64,000 bases of DNA from positions 682,001 to 746,000 of the forward strand of contig NZ_CAIT01000004.1 of NCBI RefSeq assembly GCF_000296815.2, read 5' to 3'. Position numbers and translations under genes: made by a program. This document shows, piece by piece, positions 25,585 to 36,060 of this stretch. The stretch's first letter is position 1. The number at the start of each line of letters is the position of its first letter. The notes below the pieces were generated by a model, which was given only the letters and a program-made list of their open reading frames with translations, was not told the origin of the DNA and ran no database searches. This stretch comes from Fibrisoma limi BUZ 3. GTDB lineage: Bacteria; Bacteroidota; Bacteroidia; Cytophagales; Spirosomataceae.

Positions 25585-28500
25585 ATGCCGGATCTCTCCA
25601 AGCTCAACGTTTCCTTCCCTCGTCGCATTTTAAGCCGAATTGGGCTACTGCTGCTACTCATCAGCGGCATGACCTTCAGTACGGTCACGCCGGCTTTGGC
25701 CCAACTGGTCGAAATCTGTAACAACAATATCGACGATGACGGCGATAACCTCATTGACTGCCAGGATCCCGACTGTCCGGAATGCGCGCAGACGATTGAA
25801 TGCGGTACGTCCAATACGTGCTACATGCCGCCCATATACGGCAACCCGACAACGGCTAATGTCAATTACTTCGGTTCGCAGGACCTTGTTCTGTCTACGA
25901 ACGCTCCCTTCACGACCGTACGCATCCGGACGCCGGATGGGTCCTACGACCAGACCGTTGTCGTAACCTCGACCGGATCGACGATCGTATCACTTCCAAC
26001 CAGCCTGACGGGTGGCCAGACCGTGGTTATGTCGAATACGGTAAATACGGTTCAGCGGAACAAAGGGCTGATCATTACGTCGGATGAGCCCATCCAGGCA
26101 ACCTACCGACAGACGGCTTCTCTGAACCAGGACATTGTACCGCTCAAATGCCGGGCGGCTCTTGGATATGCTTTCTACACCGGTAGCCAAACCCGGCTAA
26201 CCACGACCAACAACAACCTGGATGAGCGGCATTTTGTGGGCGTCATGGCGACGCAGAACAACACGGTCGTTACGTTTCGGTTGCCACCCTCCGCTGCCGG
26301 GGCACCCACCAGTGTAACCTCGTTGCAGGGCATCACCACGTTTCCGCATACGGTAACGCTGAACGCCGGTGATACGTATCTGGTATCGACCCGGATAATT
26401 GGTACGGCCAACTCGGAAAACCGGTCGGTAGCTGGGGTGTTGGTTACGTCGAACCAGCCGATCGTGGTTAATTCCGGGTCGCAGCACAATGGACAACCCT
26501 ACAGCGGTAACAAGGACGCCGGGATCGACCAGTTGGTACCGGCCCGAACGACCGGCCAGAACTACGTGGCAGTTCACGGCCAGAATACGACCGCTAATTC
26601 TGATTACATATTTGTGGTTGGGATTGAGCGGGCAACGACGGTTACGATCTCAGGGCCGACATCGGCGGGGGGGACTGTCACGGCTCCGCTGGCAACCACT
26701 GTCATCAATAACGGAGAGGTATTCACTTACAATCTGCCCAACTATCCGAACCGGGCCTTTACCATCACTACCTCCCGGCGGGCGTATACGTACCAGGTGT
26801 CATCGTACGCAGCCAACGAATTCGGCATGGGAATTCTGCCGACCATCAACCCCTGTAACGGGAGCAGGCGTATCGATTTCTACCGAACCAGCAGTAGTTC
26901 CAACGATCAGGCCATCGTGACCATTCCCCAGGCTGGCTTGTCGAGCCTGCGGTTCAGAGGGCAACCCTATACGACCTATGGTACCGTTGTAGACAATGTA
27001 ACGGTAGGGGGCGTACCGCAAGCCATTGTCAGTTTTCCCAACGGCTCGATTGCTGCGGCTGGTACGGTCAATACCGTTACGTCCAACGAGCGGTTTCAGG
27101 TCGGTGTAATCAGTAATACGGGGGGGACCAGCACGGGTAATTTCGGCTTCTACTCAAACTACGACGCACGTGTCGATGTACTGAATCCCGACAACAACCT
27201 GCCCGACGATTTCTATACTGCGGCTGAAGTTACACCGGGGCAGGCCGTTACGCGGTGCCTTCGGCTGGCCAGTTGCGGTACCCGAAACCGGATTACCAGC
27301 ATTGTAGGCGGTTCGCTGACGCAGTCAGTTAGTTTCTCCCAGGATAGCTGCATTACGTACACGATGCGGGCTAACGCCCCGTCCTGTTCGCGCGATACGA
27401 TCCGGGTGGCTGTCGAAAATGAGCTTGGCCGACAGGGGACTGTCTGTCTGGAATTTGTGAACCGGAACAATGACCTCACCGTCACTATTTTGCCGGCGAA
27501 TCCGGTGGTTTGCTTACCGGGCGGTACAACCTCGCTGACAGCCGTAGCTACTAGTTCGAGTGGCAACTATACGTATCAATGGATCACGCCGGACAAGCAG
27601 ATTCTGACTACCCGGGTTATTTCGACAACGGCGGTCGGGCGATATAACCTGACCGTCACCAACGCGCAGGGGTGTCGGGATACCACCTCGATTGTGGTGC
27701 AGGCCGAAACCCCAACGCTCAGTTTTGCCAGCGGACCCACAACGGCCTGTACCGGTAGCACAGCCACCTATACCCTGGCCGGTAGCTCGGGAACGTATAG
27801 CTGGTCGGTCACCAACGGAACCATCACGGCGGGCGGAACGCCAACCAGTAACAGTGTGACGGTGCGCTGGACCGGTACAACGCCCGGAACCGTCCGGGCA
27901 ACCGTGACGACGCCAAGTGGTTGTACGGCTACGGTAGCGCAGTCAGTGACGGTGTTTGCGACTCCTACGCTAACCGTTACCACTCAGAACCCACGATGCA
28001 ACGGCAGTTCCGACGGACTGGTAAATCTGACGGTAACCGGTGGAACATCACCTTATACGTATCGGTGGAGCAACGGCGCGACTGTTGAAGACCTGGCGGC
28101 TGTTCCAGCCGGTACGTACTCGGTGACGGTTACGGACCGCAATACCTGCCTTGCTACGCCCACGCCCTTGTCGGTCACCCTTACCCAGCCCACGGCCCTC
28201 ACCCTGACTACGGCCGTGACGAACCTGTCGTGCAGCGGGGCTACGACTGGTACCATCAATCTGACGGCAACGGGAGGAACACCGGGCTATACGTATCGGT
28301 GGAGTAACGGCGCGACGACTCCGAACCTGGCGGGCGTTACGGCCGGAACCTATTCCGTAACGGTCACCGATGCGAATAGTTGTACGGCCACTACCTCGGC
28401 CACGATCGCTCAGCCGCCTGCTCTGCGCGTAACGCTCGATGAACGGGATGCGCTCTGCAATGGGACCAGCACCGGTTCGGTCAGCCTGACCGTAACGGGC

Positions 28501-31500
28501 GGTACAACACCCTACTCTTACCGTTGGAACACCGGTGCGACGACCCAGAACTTACCGGCCGTTTCGGCGGGGACCTACTCCGTGACGGTGGCCGATGCCA
28601 ATAGTTGTACGGTTACCGGCTCCATCGTGGTCAGCCAGCCCCCGGCTCTTACGCTCACCGCGCAGGCAACGCCGGTTCGCTGTTTCGGCAGTGCCACGGG
28701 GGCCGTATCGCTGGCCGTAGCAGGCGGTACGCCGGGCTATACATATCGGTGGAGCAACGGGGCCACGACCCAGAATCTAAACGCAATTGTGGCCGGGGCG
28801 TATTCCGTCACGGTCACGGATGCCAATAGTTGTACGGCTACCACGTCCGTGACGGTGACGCAGCCAATAGCATTAAGCCTGAGTACGACGCAACAAAACC
28901 CAACCTGTTTCGGTAATGCGAACGGCAGTATCAATCTGACCGTAACGGGCGGCACACAGCCCTACCAGTACCGCTGGTCGGATGGTGTCCTGACCGAAGA
29001 CCGTTCGGCACTGGTCGCCGGGGTGTATTCCGTGACGGCCACAGATAACAACAACTGTACGGCGGTTACGTCGGTAACGCTGACGCAGCCCGCAGCCCTG
29101 ACCGTAGCAGCATCGGTTATTAATGTGGCTTGTGCCGGGGGCACAACGGGCACTATCAGCCTGACCGTGTCGGGCGGAACGGGACCTTACACGTATCGCT
29201 GGGCGGATGGACCGACCACGGCGAATCGCACCAATTTGGCGGCCGGTACGTATCAGGTTACGGTAACCGACGCGCAGGGGTGCCTCAGCAGCCGTAGTTT
29301 TATTGTCGATGAACCGCAGCCGCTGCAACTGAGCCGGACCTTCACGAATGTGCGGTGTTTCGGCGGTACCGACGGCAGCATTGACCTGTCGGTCGTAGGT
29401 GGTACACAGCCATATGCTTACCGGTGGAACACAGGGGCGACCACACAGGACCTGACCGGGCTGGTAGCGGGTACTTATTCAGTAACCGTTACAGACGCGA
29501 ATAGCTGTTCGGCCGCCATAACCACTACCATCACCCAGCCAACGGCGCTGAGTCTGAACACTCAGGTGACGGGCGTTGCCTGCAACGGGGGTGCCAACGG
29601 CGCTATCAATCTGTCCGTTACCGGTGGTACCCTACCGTATCAGTTCCGCTGGACAACCGGCGCGACGACCGAAGATGTCTCGGGCCTGACTGCCGGGGTG
29701 TACTCGGTCACGGTTACCGATGCAAATCTGTGTACGGCTACGACGTCCGTGACGGTGACGCAGCCGACGGCTCTAAACCTCTTGACCGACGCTACGAATC
29801 CGTCCTGCTTCGGCAGCGCCGACGGGGCCATCAGCTTGACGGTGCTGGGCGGTACGGTTCCGGATACGTACCAGTGGAGCAACGGCGCGATCACCGAGGG
29901 CCTGATCGGACTCACCGCCGGGGTGTATTCCGTCACCGTGACGGATGTCAACAACTGCACCATAGCTACATCGGTGTCACTCACGCAGCCGGCCGCCCTA
30001 AGCCTGACTACTTCATCGACCAATGTGGCCTGCAACGGTGCCCGCACCGGAGCCATCAACCTGACTGTGTCGGGTGGTACCACGCCCTACCGCTATGCCT
30101 GGAGCAATACCAGTGGGATACCCGGCGCGACCACCGAAGACCTGGCTAGTTTACCGGCCGGAACGTATTCAGTGACGGTGACCGATGCGAATGGCTGCAC
30201 GGCTACCACCTCCGTAACCATCACTGAACCTCCGGCGTTGGCTATTCAACTCACCGAGCAGGATGCTGCCTGCAACGGTGCCACCAACGGGGCGGTCAAC
30301 CTGACCGTCACCGGAGGAACGCCCGCTTACACGTATCGGTGGAGCAACGGAACCACGACCGAAGATTTGACCGGACTGGTAGCCGGAACGTATTCCGTGA
30401 CCGTAACCGATGCCAATAGCTGCACCATCAGCGGCTCCGTGGTGGTAGCGCAGCCCACCGCACTCAGCCTGACGACGCAGGCGACGCCGGTACGTTGCTT
30501 CGGCGGATCGGACGGCAGCGTTCAGTTGGCCGTAGCGGGCGGCACGTTGCCCTACGCGTTCCGCTGGTCGACTGGTGCGACCACCGAGGACATTACGGGA
30601 GTATCGGCCGGTGTCTATTCCGTCACCGTGACCGATGCCAACCAGTGTACCGGCGTTATGTCGGCGACCGTGGGGCAGCCCACCGCGCTGAACATTGCCG
30701 CCGTAACTCGCGACGTTGGCTGCTTCGATCAGCCAACGGGCAGCATTAGTGTGACCGTAACGGGTGGTGTTGCCCCCTACGAATACAGTTGGAACGACAA
30801 TGTCAGCACGCGCAACCGACAGGCTTTGGTAGCCGGGGTGTATTCTGTCACCGTGACCGACAATAACCAGTGTACGGCTTTCCGTTCCTTTACGTTAACA
30901 CAGCCCGATTCGTTGAATCTCAGCGAGGTCATCAAGCCGGTGTCCTGCAAAGGAGGCTCCGACGGCGCCATCGACCTGACCGTAACGGGCGGTACGGCTC
31001 CGTATCAATACGCCTGGACTAATACCGCCGGGCAACCAGTTGCAGCAACCCAGGACCTGGCAAATATTCCGGCCGGTAACTATACCGTGACGGTAACGGA
31101 TGCGGCCGGATGCGTGAGCCGATCTACCTCGGCCGTGACGGAGCCTGATTCGCTGATTGTCGAAGGCATGCCGAGCAATCTGCAATGCAGTGGGCAATCG
31201 GGCAGCATTACGCCGGCCGTTCGGGGTGGCACACAACCCTACAGCTATCAATGGAGTAACGGAGCTACAACGCCGAGTGTATTTGGCTTGCCGGCCGGCT
31301 CCTATACGCTGGTCGTTACCGATGCGAACGGCTGCCAGGCTTCGCTACAAACCGTGATTACGCAGCCACCGCCGTTTGCCATCAGCGCTCAGGTGACGCC
31401 CGAAACCTGCAACGAAAGTTCCGACGGTGCCATCAACCTGATCATCGAAGGAGCGACACCACCGTACCAGTTCCGCTGGTCAAACGGTGCCACTACCGAA

Positions 31501-34500
31501 GACCTGACCGGTCTGACGGCGGGCACATACTCCGTTACCGTCACGGATGCAAATGGGTGTACCGAAACACTCATGGCTACCATTACTGAACCACCGGCGC
31601 TTGTACTCAGCGCCACCGAGGTAAACGCATCCTGTTTTCAGGGACGCACCGGCAGCATTGACCTGACCGTTACCGGTGGCACGGCCCCGTACAAGTATCG
31701 CTGGTCAGATTCCTTGACGACCCAGGACCGGACCAATCTGGAAGCCGGAACGTATGTTGTGACGGTGACTGACAACAACGGCTGCGTCCAGAGTCTGACC
31801 GTCGTTATTACGCAGCCCCCGGCGCTGGTGATCAATACCTCTGAGCAGGACGTATCCTGCAACGGTGGCAGCAACGGCTTCGTTCGGCTGACCGTAACGG
31901 GTGGCACAGGGGCCTACGCGTATCGGTGGAACAACGGCGCGACAACCTCCGAAATCAATGGATTAACAGCCGGTATTTATTCCGTGACGGTGACTGATGC
32001 GAACAGTTGTACAGCCACCGAGCGGGTCGTGGTCAACCAGCCAACGGCGCTGAGTCTGTCGGCGGCTGATCAGGATGTTCGCTGTTTCGGTGGTAACGAC
32101 GGCTCAATCCGGCTGGCGGTTTCGGGGGGGACGCAGCCCTACACGTATCGGTGGAATACCGGTGCTACGTCCGAAAACCTGTCGGGGCTGACGGCCGGGG
32201 TGTACTCGGCGACCGTGACCGATGCCAATGGCTGTTCCATTAGCCTGACCGATGAACTTACTCAGCCGGCCGCCCTGAGCATTGCCGCTCAACAAACGAA
32301 TGTTCGCTGCTTCGGTGGCGACGATGGCACCATCAGCCTGACGGTTACCGGCGGTACATTACCGTATGAATACGAATGGGCGGATGGAGCGGCCACCCGA
32401 ACCCGCCAGGGGCTGAGCGCCGGGGTGTACTCACTGACGGTCATGGACGGTAACAATTGTGTGACGAGCCTGAGCATCACCATCAGCGAACCGCCTGCGC
32501 TGACCTTGCAGGCGCAGGTGCAGGCGGTAGCCTGTGCCGGTGGTGCAACGGGGACTATCAGCCTGACGGTGTCGGGCGGTACGGCTCCTTACAGCTATTC
32601 CTGGAACACCGGCGCTACGACGCAGAACCTGACCGGGCTGACGGCGGGAACGTATCAGGTTACCATCACCGATGCGAACGGGTGCCGACTCACCCGCAAC
32701 TTCACCGTCGACGAGCCGACTCAACTGCAACTGAGCAATAGCTTTACCAATGTTCGCTGTTTCGGCGGATCGGATGGGACCATCGACCTGACCGTAGCGG
32801 GCGGAACTCAACCGTACAGCTATTCCTGGAATACCGGCGCAACGACCGAAGATTTGACGGGGCTGGCTGCCGGTGTCTACACCGTAACGGCTACCGACGC
32901 CAATCTGTGTACGGCTACTATGTCCGTCACGATTTCGCAGCCGCAACCCCTTAGCCTGACCGCACAGGCCACGCCGGTTGACTGTTTCGGCCAGGCGAAC
33001 GGTACTATTCAACTGGCCGTTACGGGTGGTACGCAACCGTATGCTTATCAGTGGAACACCGGTGCCACCACCGAAGATTTGACTGGCCTGATCGCGGGAA
33101 TTTACTCAGTGACTGTTACCGATAGCAATGGCTGTACGGCCGCTACGTCCGTGACCGTCACGCAGCCCACTGAGCTAAGCCTGACGTATCAATCGCAGGA
33201 CCCGGATTGTTTCGGGGCATCCGACGGAGGTATTCAACTCACTGTGGCCGGCGGCACTCAGCCGTATACGTACCAATGGAACACCGGCGCAACCACCGAA
33301 GACCTGGCCAACCTGGTGGCGGGGGTATATTCCGTTACGGTGACAGACACCAACGGCTGTACGGCCGCTACCTCGGTAACCCTGACGCAACCTACGGCGT
33401 TGAGCCTGAGCGCATCGGCCACGAACGTGGTCTGCAATGGGGCGGCAACCGGCCAGATCAATCTAACTGTCAATGGCGGGACTACCCCGTATCTGTATAG
33501 CTGGAGTAATGGAGCGACCACCGAGGATCTTTCCGGTTTGCTGGCCGGGGTGTATTCGGTTACCGTAACGGACGCGAATCTGTGTACAGCCATTACCTCC
33601 GTCACGATCACCCAGCCACCGGCCCTGACACTCGCCCTGGCCGAGCAGGATGTGCTTTGTAATGGCGGGGCTACAGGCAGTATCAATCTGACCGTAACCG
33701 GCGGAACGCCCGCTTATACGTATCGGTGGAGCAACGGAACCACAACGGAGGACCTCAGCGGGCTGGTAGCCGGGGTGTATTCGGTCACGGTAAACGATGC
33801 CAACAGTTGTACCGCTACCGGAACCCTTGTCATCAATCAGCCTACGGCTCTGACCGTAGTGGAAACCAGCCAGAACGTTCGCTGCTTCGGCGGGAACGAA
33901 GGGGCTATTCAACTGGCCGTTTCGGGTGGTACCCAGCCGTATACATATCAATGGAGCAACGGGGCTACAAGCCAGAATCTGACGGGCCTTATTGCGGGCG
34001 TATACTCTGTAACGGTGGCAGATGCCAACGGCTGTACGCAGGCTGTTTCCGAAACCATCACCCAGCCTACGGCCCTGAGCCTTTCTGCACAAACGACCAA
34101 TGTGCGCTGCTTCGGTGGTCAGGACGGAACCATAAACGTGACTGTTACCGGTGGTACGGCTCCCTATCAATTCGAGTGGGCTGATGGTACGGCCACGGAA
34201 GATCGGCAGGGCCTGGTAGCTGGGACGTACTCCCTGACGGTTACGGATGCTAACAACTGCGTGACGAGCCTGAGCATCACCATCAGTCAACCGCCTGCGC
34301 TGGCCCTTCAGGCGCAGATACAGCCGGTAGCCTGTGCGGGAGGGGCCACCGGAGCCATCAGCCTGACGGTGAGTGGCGGAACAGGCCCCTACAGCTATTC
34401 GTGGAACACCGGTGCTACGACGCAGAACCTGACGGGACTGACGGCGGGGGCGTACCAGGTTACCATCACTGATGCCAACGGCTGTTTGCTGACGCGTGGG

Positions 34501-36024
34501 TTTACGGTGACCGAACCGACTCCTCTGCTGGTAAGCGGCAACGAAACGGATGTCAGTTGTTTTGGCGGTTCGAATGGCAGCGTCACCCTGACCGTGGGGG
34601 GCGGCACACAACCGTATACGTATCAATGGAACACCGGGGCAACGACCGCCAACCTGAGCGGGCTGACGGCCGGGGTATATTCGGTGACGGTTATCGATGC
34701 GAACCAATGCACCGGTGGCTTGTCGTTCACCATTAGTCAACCATCAGCCTTGAGTCTGTCGGCGCAGACGACCCCGGCGCTTTGCAACGGCACCAACACC
34801 GGCACTATTAACCTGATGCCTTCGGGAGGAACCGCGCCGTATACGTACCAATGGAGTACCGGCGCAACGACCGAAGACCTCGACAGTCTGGCGGCTGGGC
34901 AGTACGTCGTAACCGTAACGGATCGTAACAATTGCGTTCAATCGCTGACCGTTACGATTGGCCAGCCGGATGCCCTGGTACTGACCTTTACCACCCGGAA
35001 TATTCGCTGCGAAGGCGACCTGGCCGGTCTGATCAATCTGACCGTAACCGGTGGAACAGCCCCGTACTTGTATGCCTGGACGAACGCCACCGGCCAACCC
35101 GTTGCGACGACCGAAGACCTCAACAACATCGGAGCGGGTACCTATCAGGTTGTTGTAACCGATGCGAATGGTTGCCGCGACAGCACCCGGGTCACCATCA
35201 CGGAACCGTTCCGGCTGGAGTTTGAAGGGTTCGTGACGAACGTAACGTGCTTCAGTGGTAATACCGGTAGTATCGATATCAGTACCCGGGGAGGTACCCC
35301 GCCTTACCGCTTTCTCTGGAACGACGGCGTCACGACCGAAGACCGCACGCAACTGGTGGCCGGAACGTACTCGCTGACCGTGACCGATGCCAACGACTGC
35401 CAGTTCTCACAAGCATTTGGGGTGACGCAGCCCGCAGGCTTCCCGGTCGTTACGGCGAATAGTAATGCACCCATTTGTTCGGGAGATACACTCCGGCTGA
35501 CGGCTACCGCCAGTGTGTCGGCTACGTATCGCTGGACCGGACCGGCCAATTTTACCGCCAACGTAGCCAACCCAACGCTGGCGAACGCAACTACCGCCAA
35601 CGCGGGATTGTACATCGTTACGATCACGGATTCGGCGGGCTGTTCGGGGGCTGATTCGGTCAGCGTCACTATCAATCAGCGCCCGGCCTTTAACGCTTCG
35701 GCGGTATCACCGACCTGCGTGGGAGCAACGCCCCAGACAGACGGCCGGATTGTGCTGGGCGGCTTCAACCCCGCCTACCGGTACGACGTCTCCGTTGGGC
35801 CAACCTACACCGGTCCGGCTACCAGTCCGGCGGGATTGCCGACCATACCTGCTACTGGCGTCGTTGCTCAGAATCTGGCCAACCCGGCCAGTCCGCAGCC
35901 CTATACCATCCGGGTGTTCAACGACAACGGCTGTTTCCGGGACGTAACGGTCGTGCTGGTGCCAAGCACCTGCGAGTGCCCGGAAATCTGCGTACCCGTG
36001 AGCCTGCAAAAGGTTTCGCGGTAG
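25585..36024 (+). CDS. Giant surface protein with IgGFc-binding-type N-terminus and 33 SprB repeats
   Basis: A single open frame of about 3479 residues. I start at ATG 25585; a TTG lies two codons earlier. A signal peptide ends near residue 40 (TPALAQ). Next come a calcium-loop-like stretch (DDDGDNLIDCQDPDC, about 50-66), a ~430-residue region resembling the IgGFc-binding N-terminal domain (TSDEPIQATY, GVLVTSNQPIVVNSG), two PKD/Ig-like domains (about 630-800), 33 SprB-type repeats (about 802-3290), and one more Ig-like domain. The end reads CECPEICVPVSLQKVSR. Each repeat has two conserved cysteines, probably a disulfide. By analogy with SprB of gliding Bacteroidota it is a cell-surface adhesin, but no recognised T9SS C-terminal domain is visible. 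It stands alone between glnA and a glycosyltransferase. Confidence 0.93.
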   Translation: MPDLSKLNVSFPRRILSRIGLLLLLISGMTFSTVTPALAQLVEICNNNIDDDGDNLIDCQDPDCPECAQTIECGTSNTCYMPPIYGNPTTANVNYFGSQDLVLSTNAPFTTVRIRTPDGSYDQTVVVTSTGSTIVSLPTSLTGGQTVVMSNTVNTVQRNKGLIITSDEPIQATYRQTASLNQDIVPLKCRAALGYAFYTGSQTRLTTTNNNLDERHFVGVMATQNNTVVTFRLPPSAAGAPTSVTSLQGITTFPHTVTLNAGDTYLVSTRIIGTANSENRSVAGVLVTSNQPIVVNSGSQHNGQPYSGNKDAGIDQLVPARTTGQNYVAVHGQNTTANSDYIFVVGIERATTVTISGPTSAGGTVTAPLATTVINNGEVFTYNLPNYPNRAFTITTSRRAYTYQVSSYAANEFGMGILPTINPCNGSRRIDFYRTSSSSNDQAIVTIPQAGLSSLRFRGQPYTTYGTVVDNVTVGGVPQAIVSFPNGSIAAAGTVNTVTSNERFQVGVISNTGGTSTGNFGFYSNYDARVDVLNPDNNLPDDFYTAAEVTPGQAVTRCLRLASCGTRNRITSIVGGSLTQSVSFSQDSCITYTMRANAPSCSRDTIRVAVENELGRQGTVCLEFVNRNNDLTVTILPANPVVCLPGGTTSLTAVATSSSGNYTYQWITPDKQILTTRVISTTAVGRYNLTVTNAQGCRDTTSIVVQAETPTLSFASGPTTACTGSTATYTLAGSSGTYSWSVTNGTITAGGTPTSNSVTVRWTGTTPGTVRATVTTPSGCTATVAQSVTVFATPTLTVTTQNPRCNGSSDGLVNLTVTGGTSPYTYRWSNGATVEDLAAVPAGTYSVTVTDRNTCLATPTPLSVTLTQPTALTLTTAVTNLSCSGATTGTINLTATGGTPGYTYRWSNGATTPNLAGVTAGTYSVTVTDANSCTATTSATIAQPPALRVTLDERDALCNGTSTGSVSLTVTGGTTPYSYRWNTGATTQNLPAVSAGTYSVTVADANSCTVTGSIVVSQPPALTLTAQATPVRCFGSATGAVSLAVAGGTPGYTYRWSNGATTQNLNAIVAGAYSVTVTDANSCTATTSVTVTQPIALSLSTTQQNPTCFGNANGSINLTVTGGTQPYQYRWSDGVLTEDRSALVAGVYSVTATDNNNCTAVTSVTLTQPAALTVAASVINVACAGGTTGTISLTVSGGTGPYTYRWADGPTTANRTNLAAGTYQVTVTDAQGCLSSRSFIVDEPQPLQLSRTFTNVRCFGGTDGSIDLSVVGGTQPYAYRWNTGATTQDLTGLVAGTYSVTVTDANSCSAAITTTITQPTALSLNTQVTGVACNGGANGAINLSVTGGTLPYQFRWTTGATTEDVSGLTAGVYSVTVTDANLCTATTSVTVTQPTALNLLTDATNPSCFGSADGAISLTVLGGTVPDTYQWSNGAITEGLIGLTAGVYSVTVTDVNNCTIATSVSLTQPAALSLTTSSTNVACNGARTGAINLTVSGGTTPYRYAWSNTSGIPGATTEDLASLPAGTYSVTVTDANGCTATTSVTITEPPALAIQLTEQDAACNGATNGAVNLTVTGGTPAYTYRWSNGTTTEDLTGLVAGTYSVTVTDANSCTISGSVVVAQPTALSLTTQATPVRCFGGSDGSVQLAVAGGTLPYAFRWSTGATTEDITGVSAGVYSVTVTDANQCTGVMSATVGQPTALNIAAVTRDVGCFDQPTGSISVTVTGGVAPYEYSWNDNVSTRNRQALVAGVYSVTVTDNNQCTAFRSFTLTQPDSLNLSEVIKPVSCKGGSDGAIDLTVTGGTAPYQYAWTNTAGQPVAATQDLANIPAGNYTVTVTDAAGCVSRSTSAVTEPDSLIVEGMPSNLQCSGQSGSITPAVRGGTQPYSYQWSNGATTPSVFGLPAGSYTLVVTDANGCQASLQTVITQPPPFAISAQVTPETCNESSDGAINLIIEGATPPYQFRWSNGATTEDLTGLTAGTYSVTVTDANGCTETLMATITEPPALVLSATEVNASCFQGRTGSIDLTVTGGTAPYKYRWSDSLTTQDRTNLEAGTYVVTVTDNNGCVQSLTVVITQPPALVINTSEQDVSCNGGSNGFVRLTVTGGTGAYAYRWNNGATTSEINGLTAGIYSVTVTDANSCTATERVVVNQPTALSLSAADQDVRCFGGNDGSIRLAVSGGTQPYTYRWNTGATSENLSGLTAGVYSATVTDANGCSISLTDELTQPAALSIAAQQTNVRCFGGDDGTISLTVTGGTLPYEYEWADGAATRTRQGLSAGVYSLTVMDGNNCVTSLSITISEPPALTLQAQVQAVACAGGATGTISLTVSGGTAPYSYSWNTGATTQNLTGLTAGTYQVTITDANGCRLTRNFTVDEPTQLQLSNSFTNVRCFGGSDGTIDLTVAGGTQPYSYSWNTGATTEDLTGLAAGVYTVTATDANLCTATMSVTISQPQPLSLTAQATPVDCFGQANGTIQLAVTGGTQPYAYQWNTGATTEDLTGLIAGIYSVTVTDSNGCTAATSVTVTQPTELSLTYQSQDPDCFGASDGGIQLTVAGGTQPYTYQWNTGATTEDLANLVAGVYSVTVTDTNGCTAATSVTLTQPTALSLSASATNVVCNGAATGQINLTVNGGTTPYLYSWSNGATTEDLSGLLAGVYSVTVTDANLCTAITSVTITQPPALTLALAEQDVLCNGGATGSINLTVTGGTPAYTYRWSNGTTTEDLSGLVAGVYSVTVNDANSCTATGTLVINQPTALTVVETSQNVRCFGGNEGAIQLAVSGGTQPYTYQWSNGATSQNLTGLIAGVYSVTVADANGCTQAVSETITQPTALSLSAQTTNVRCFGGQDGTINVTVTGGTAPYQFEWADGTATEDRQGLVAGTYSLTVTDANNCVTSLSITISQPPALALQAQIQPVACAGGATGAISLTVSGGTGPYSYSWNTGATTQNLTGLTAGAYQVTITDANGCLLTRGFTVTEPTPLLVSGNETDVSCFGGSNGSVTLTVGGGTQPYTYQWNTGATTANLSGLTAGVYSVTVIDANQCTGGLSFTISQPSALSLSAQTTPALCNGTNTGTINLMPSGGTAPYTYQWSTGATTEDLDSLAAGQYVVTVTDRNNCVQSLTVTIGQPDALVLTFTTRNIRCEGDLAGLINLTVTGGTAPYLYAWTNATGQPVATTEDLNNIGAGTYQVVVTDANGCRDSTRVTITEPFRLEFEGFVTNVTCFSGNTGSIDISTRGGTPPYRFLWNDGVTTEDRTQLVAGTYSLTVTDANDCQFSQAFGVTQPAGFPVVTANSNAPICSGDTLRLTATASVSATYRWTGPANFTANVANPTLANATTANAGLYIVTITDSAGCSGADSVSVTINQRPAFNASAVSPTCVGATPQTDGRIVLGGFNPAYRYDVSVGPTYTGPATSPAGLPTIPATGVVAQNLANPASPQPYTIRVFNDNGCFRDVTVVLVPSTCECPEICVPVSLQKVSR
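27988..35460 (+). repeat. 33 tandem SprB repeats with an eight-unit higher-order period
   Basis: Counted by eye from the translation: 33 units, mostly 75 residues (225 bases), each running C-x-G...GGT-x-PY-x-Y-x-W...AG-x-Y-x-V-x-V-x-D...C...QP. Units 10, 14 and 32 carry a five-residue insertion before the ATTEDL-type segment. Similarity is strongest between units eight apart. For example the unit beginning near 32524 and the one near 34324 are exactly 1800 bases apart and nearly identical in DNA; units at 28447, 30262, 31849 and 33649 are also equivalent. Confidence 0.9.
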
Positions 36025-36060
36025 TAAGTGGGTCGTCTGACGAACAGAATGAGCTTGATG

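Noticed and set aside
33463-34740. A 425-codon open frame on the minus strand inside the giant adhesin gene, and many similar ones across 26-36 kb
   Set aside because: They are shadows of the repetitive, GC-rich coding strand: they repeat with the 225-bp period, start and stop at random places and show no family.
27988-35460. Regular 225-bp tandem repeats considered as a CRISPR or satellite array
   Set aside because: The repeats are in frame, encode SprB domains and have no short repeat/spacer structure or cas genes.
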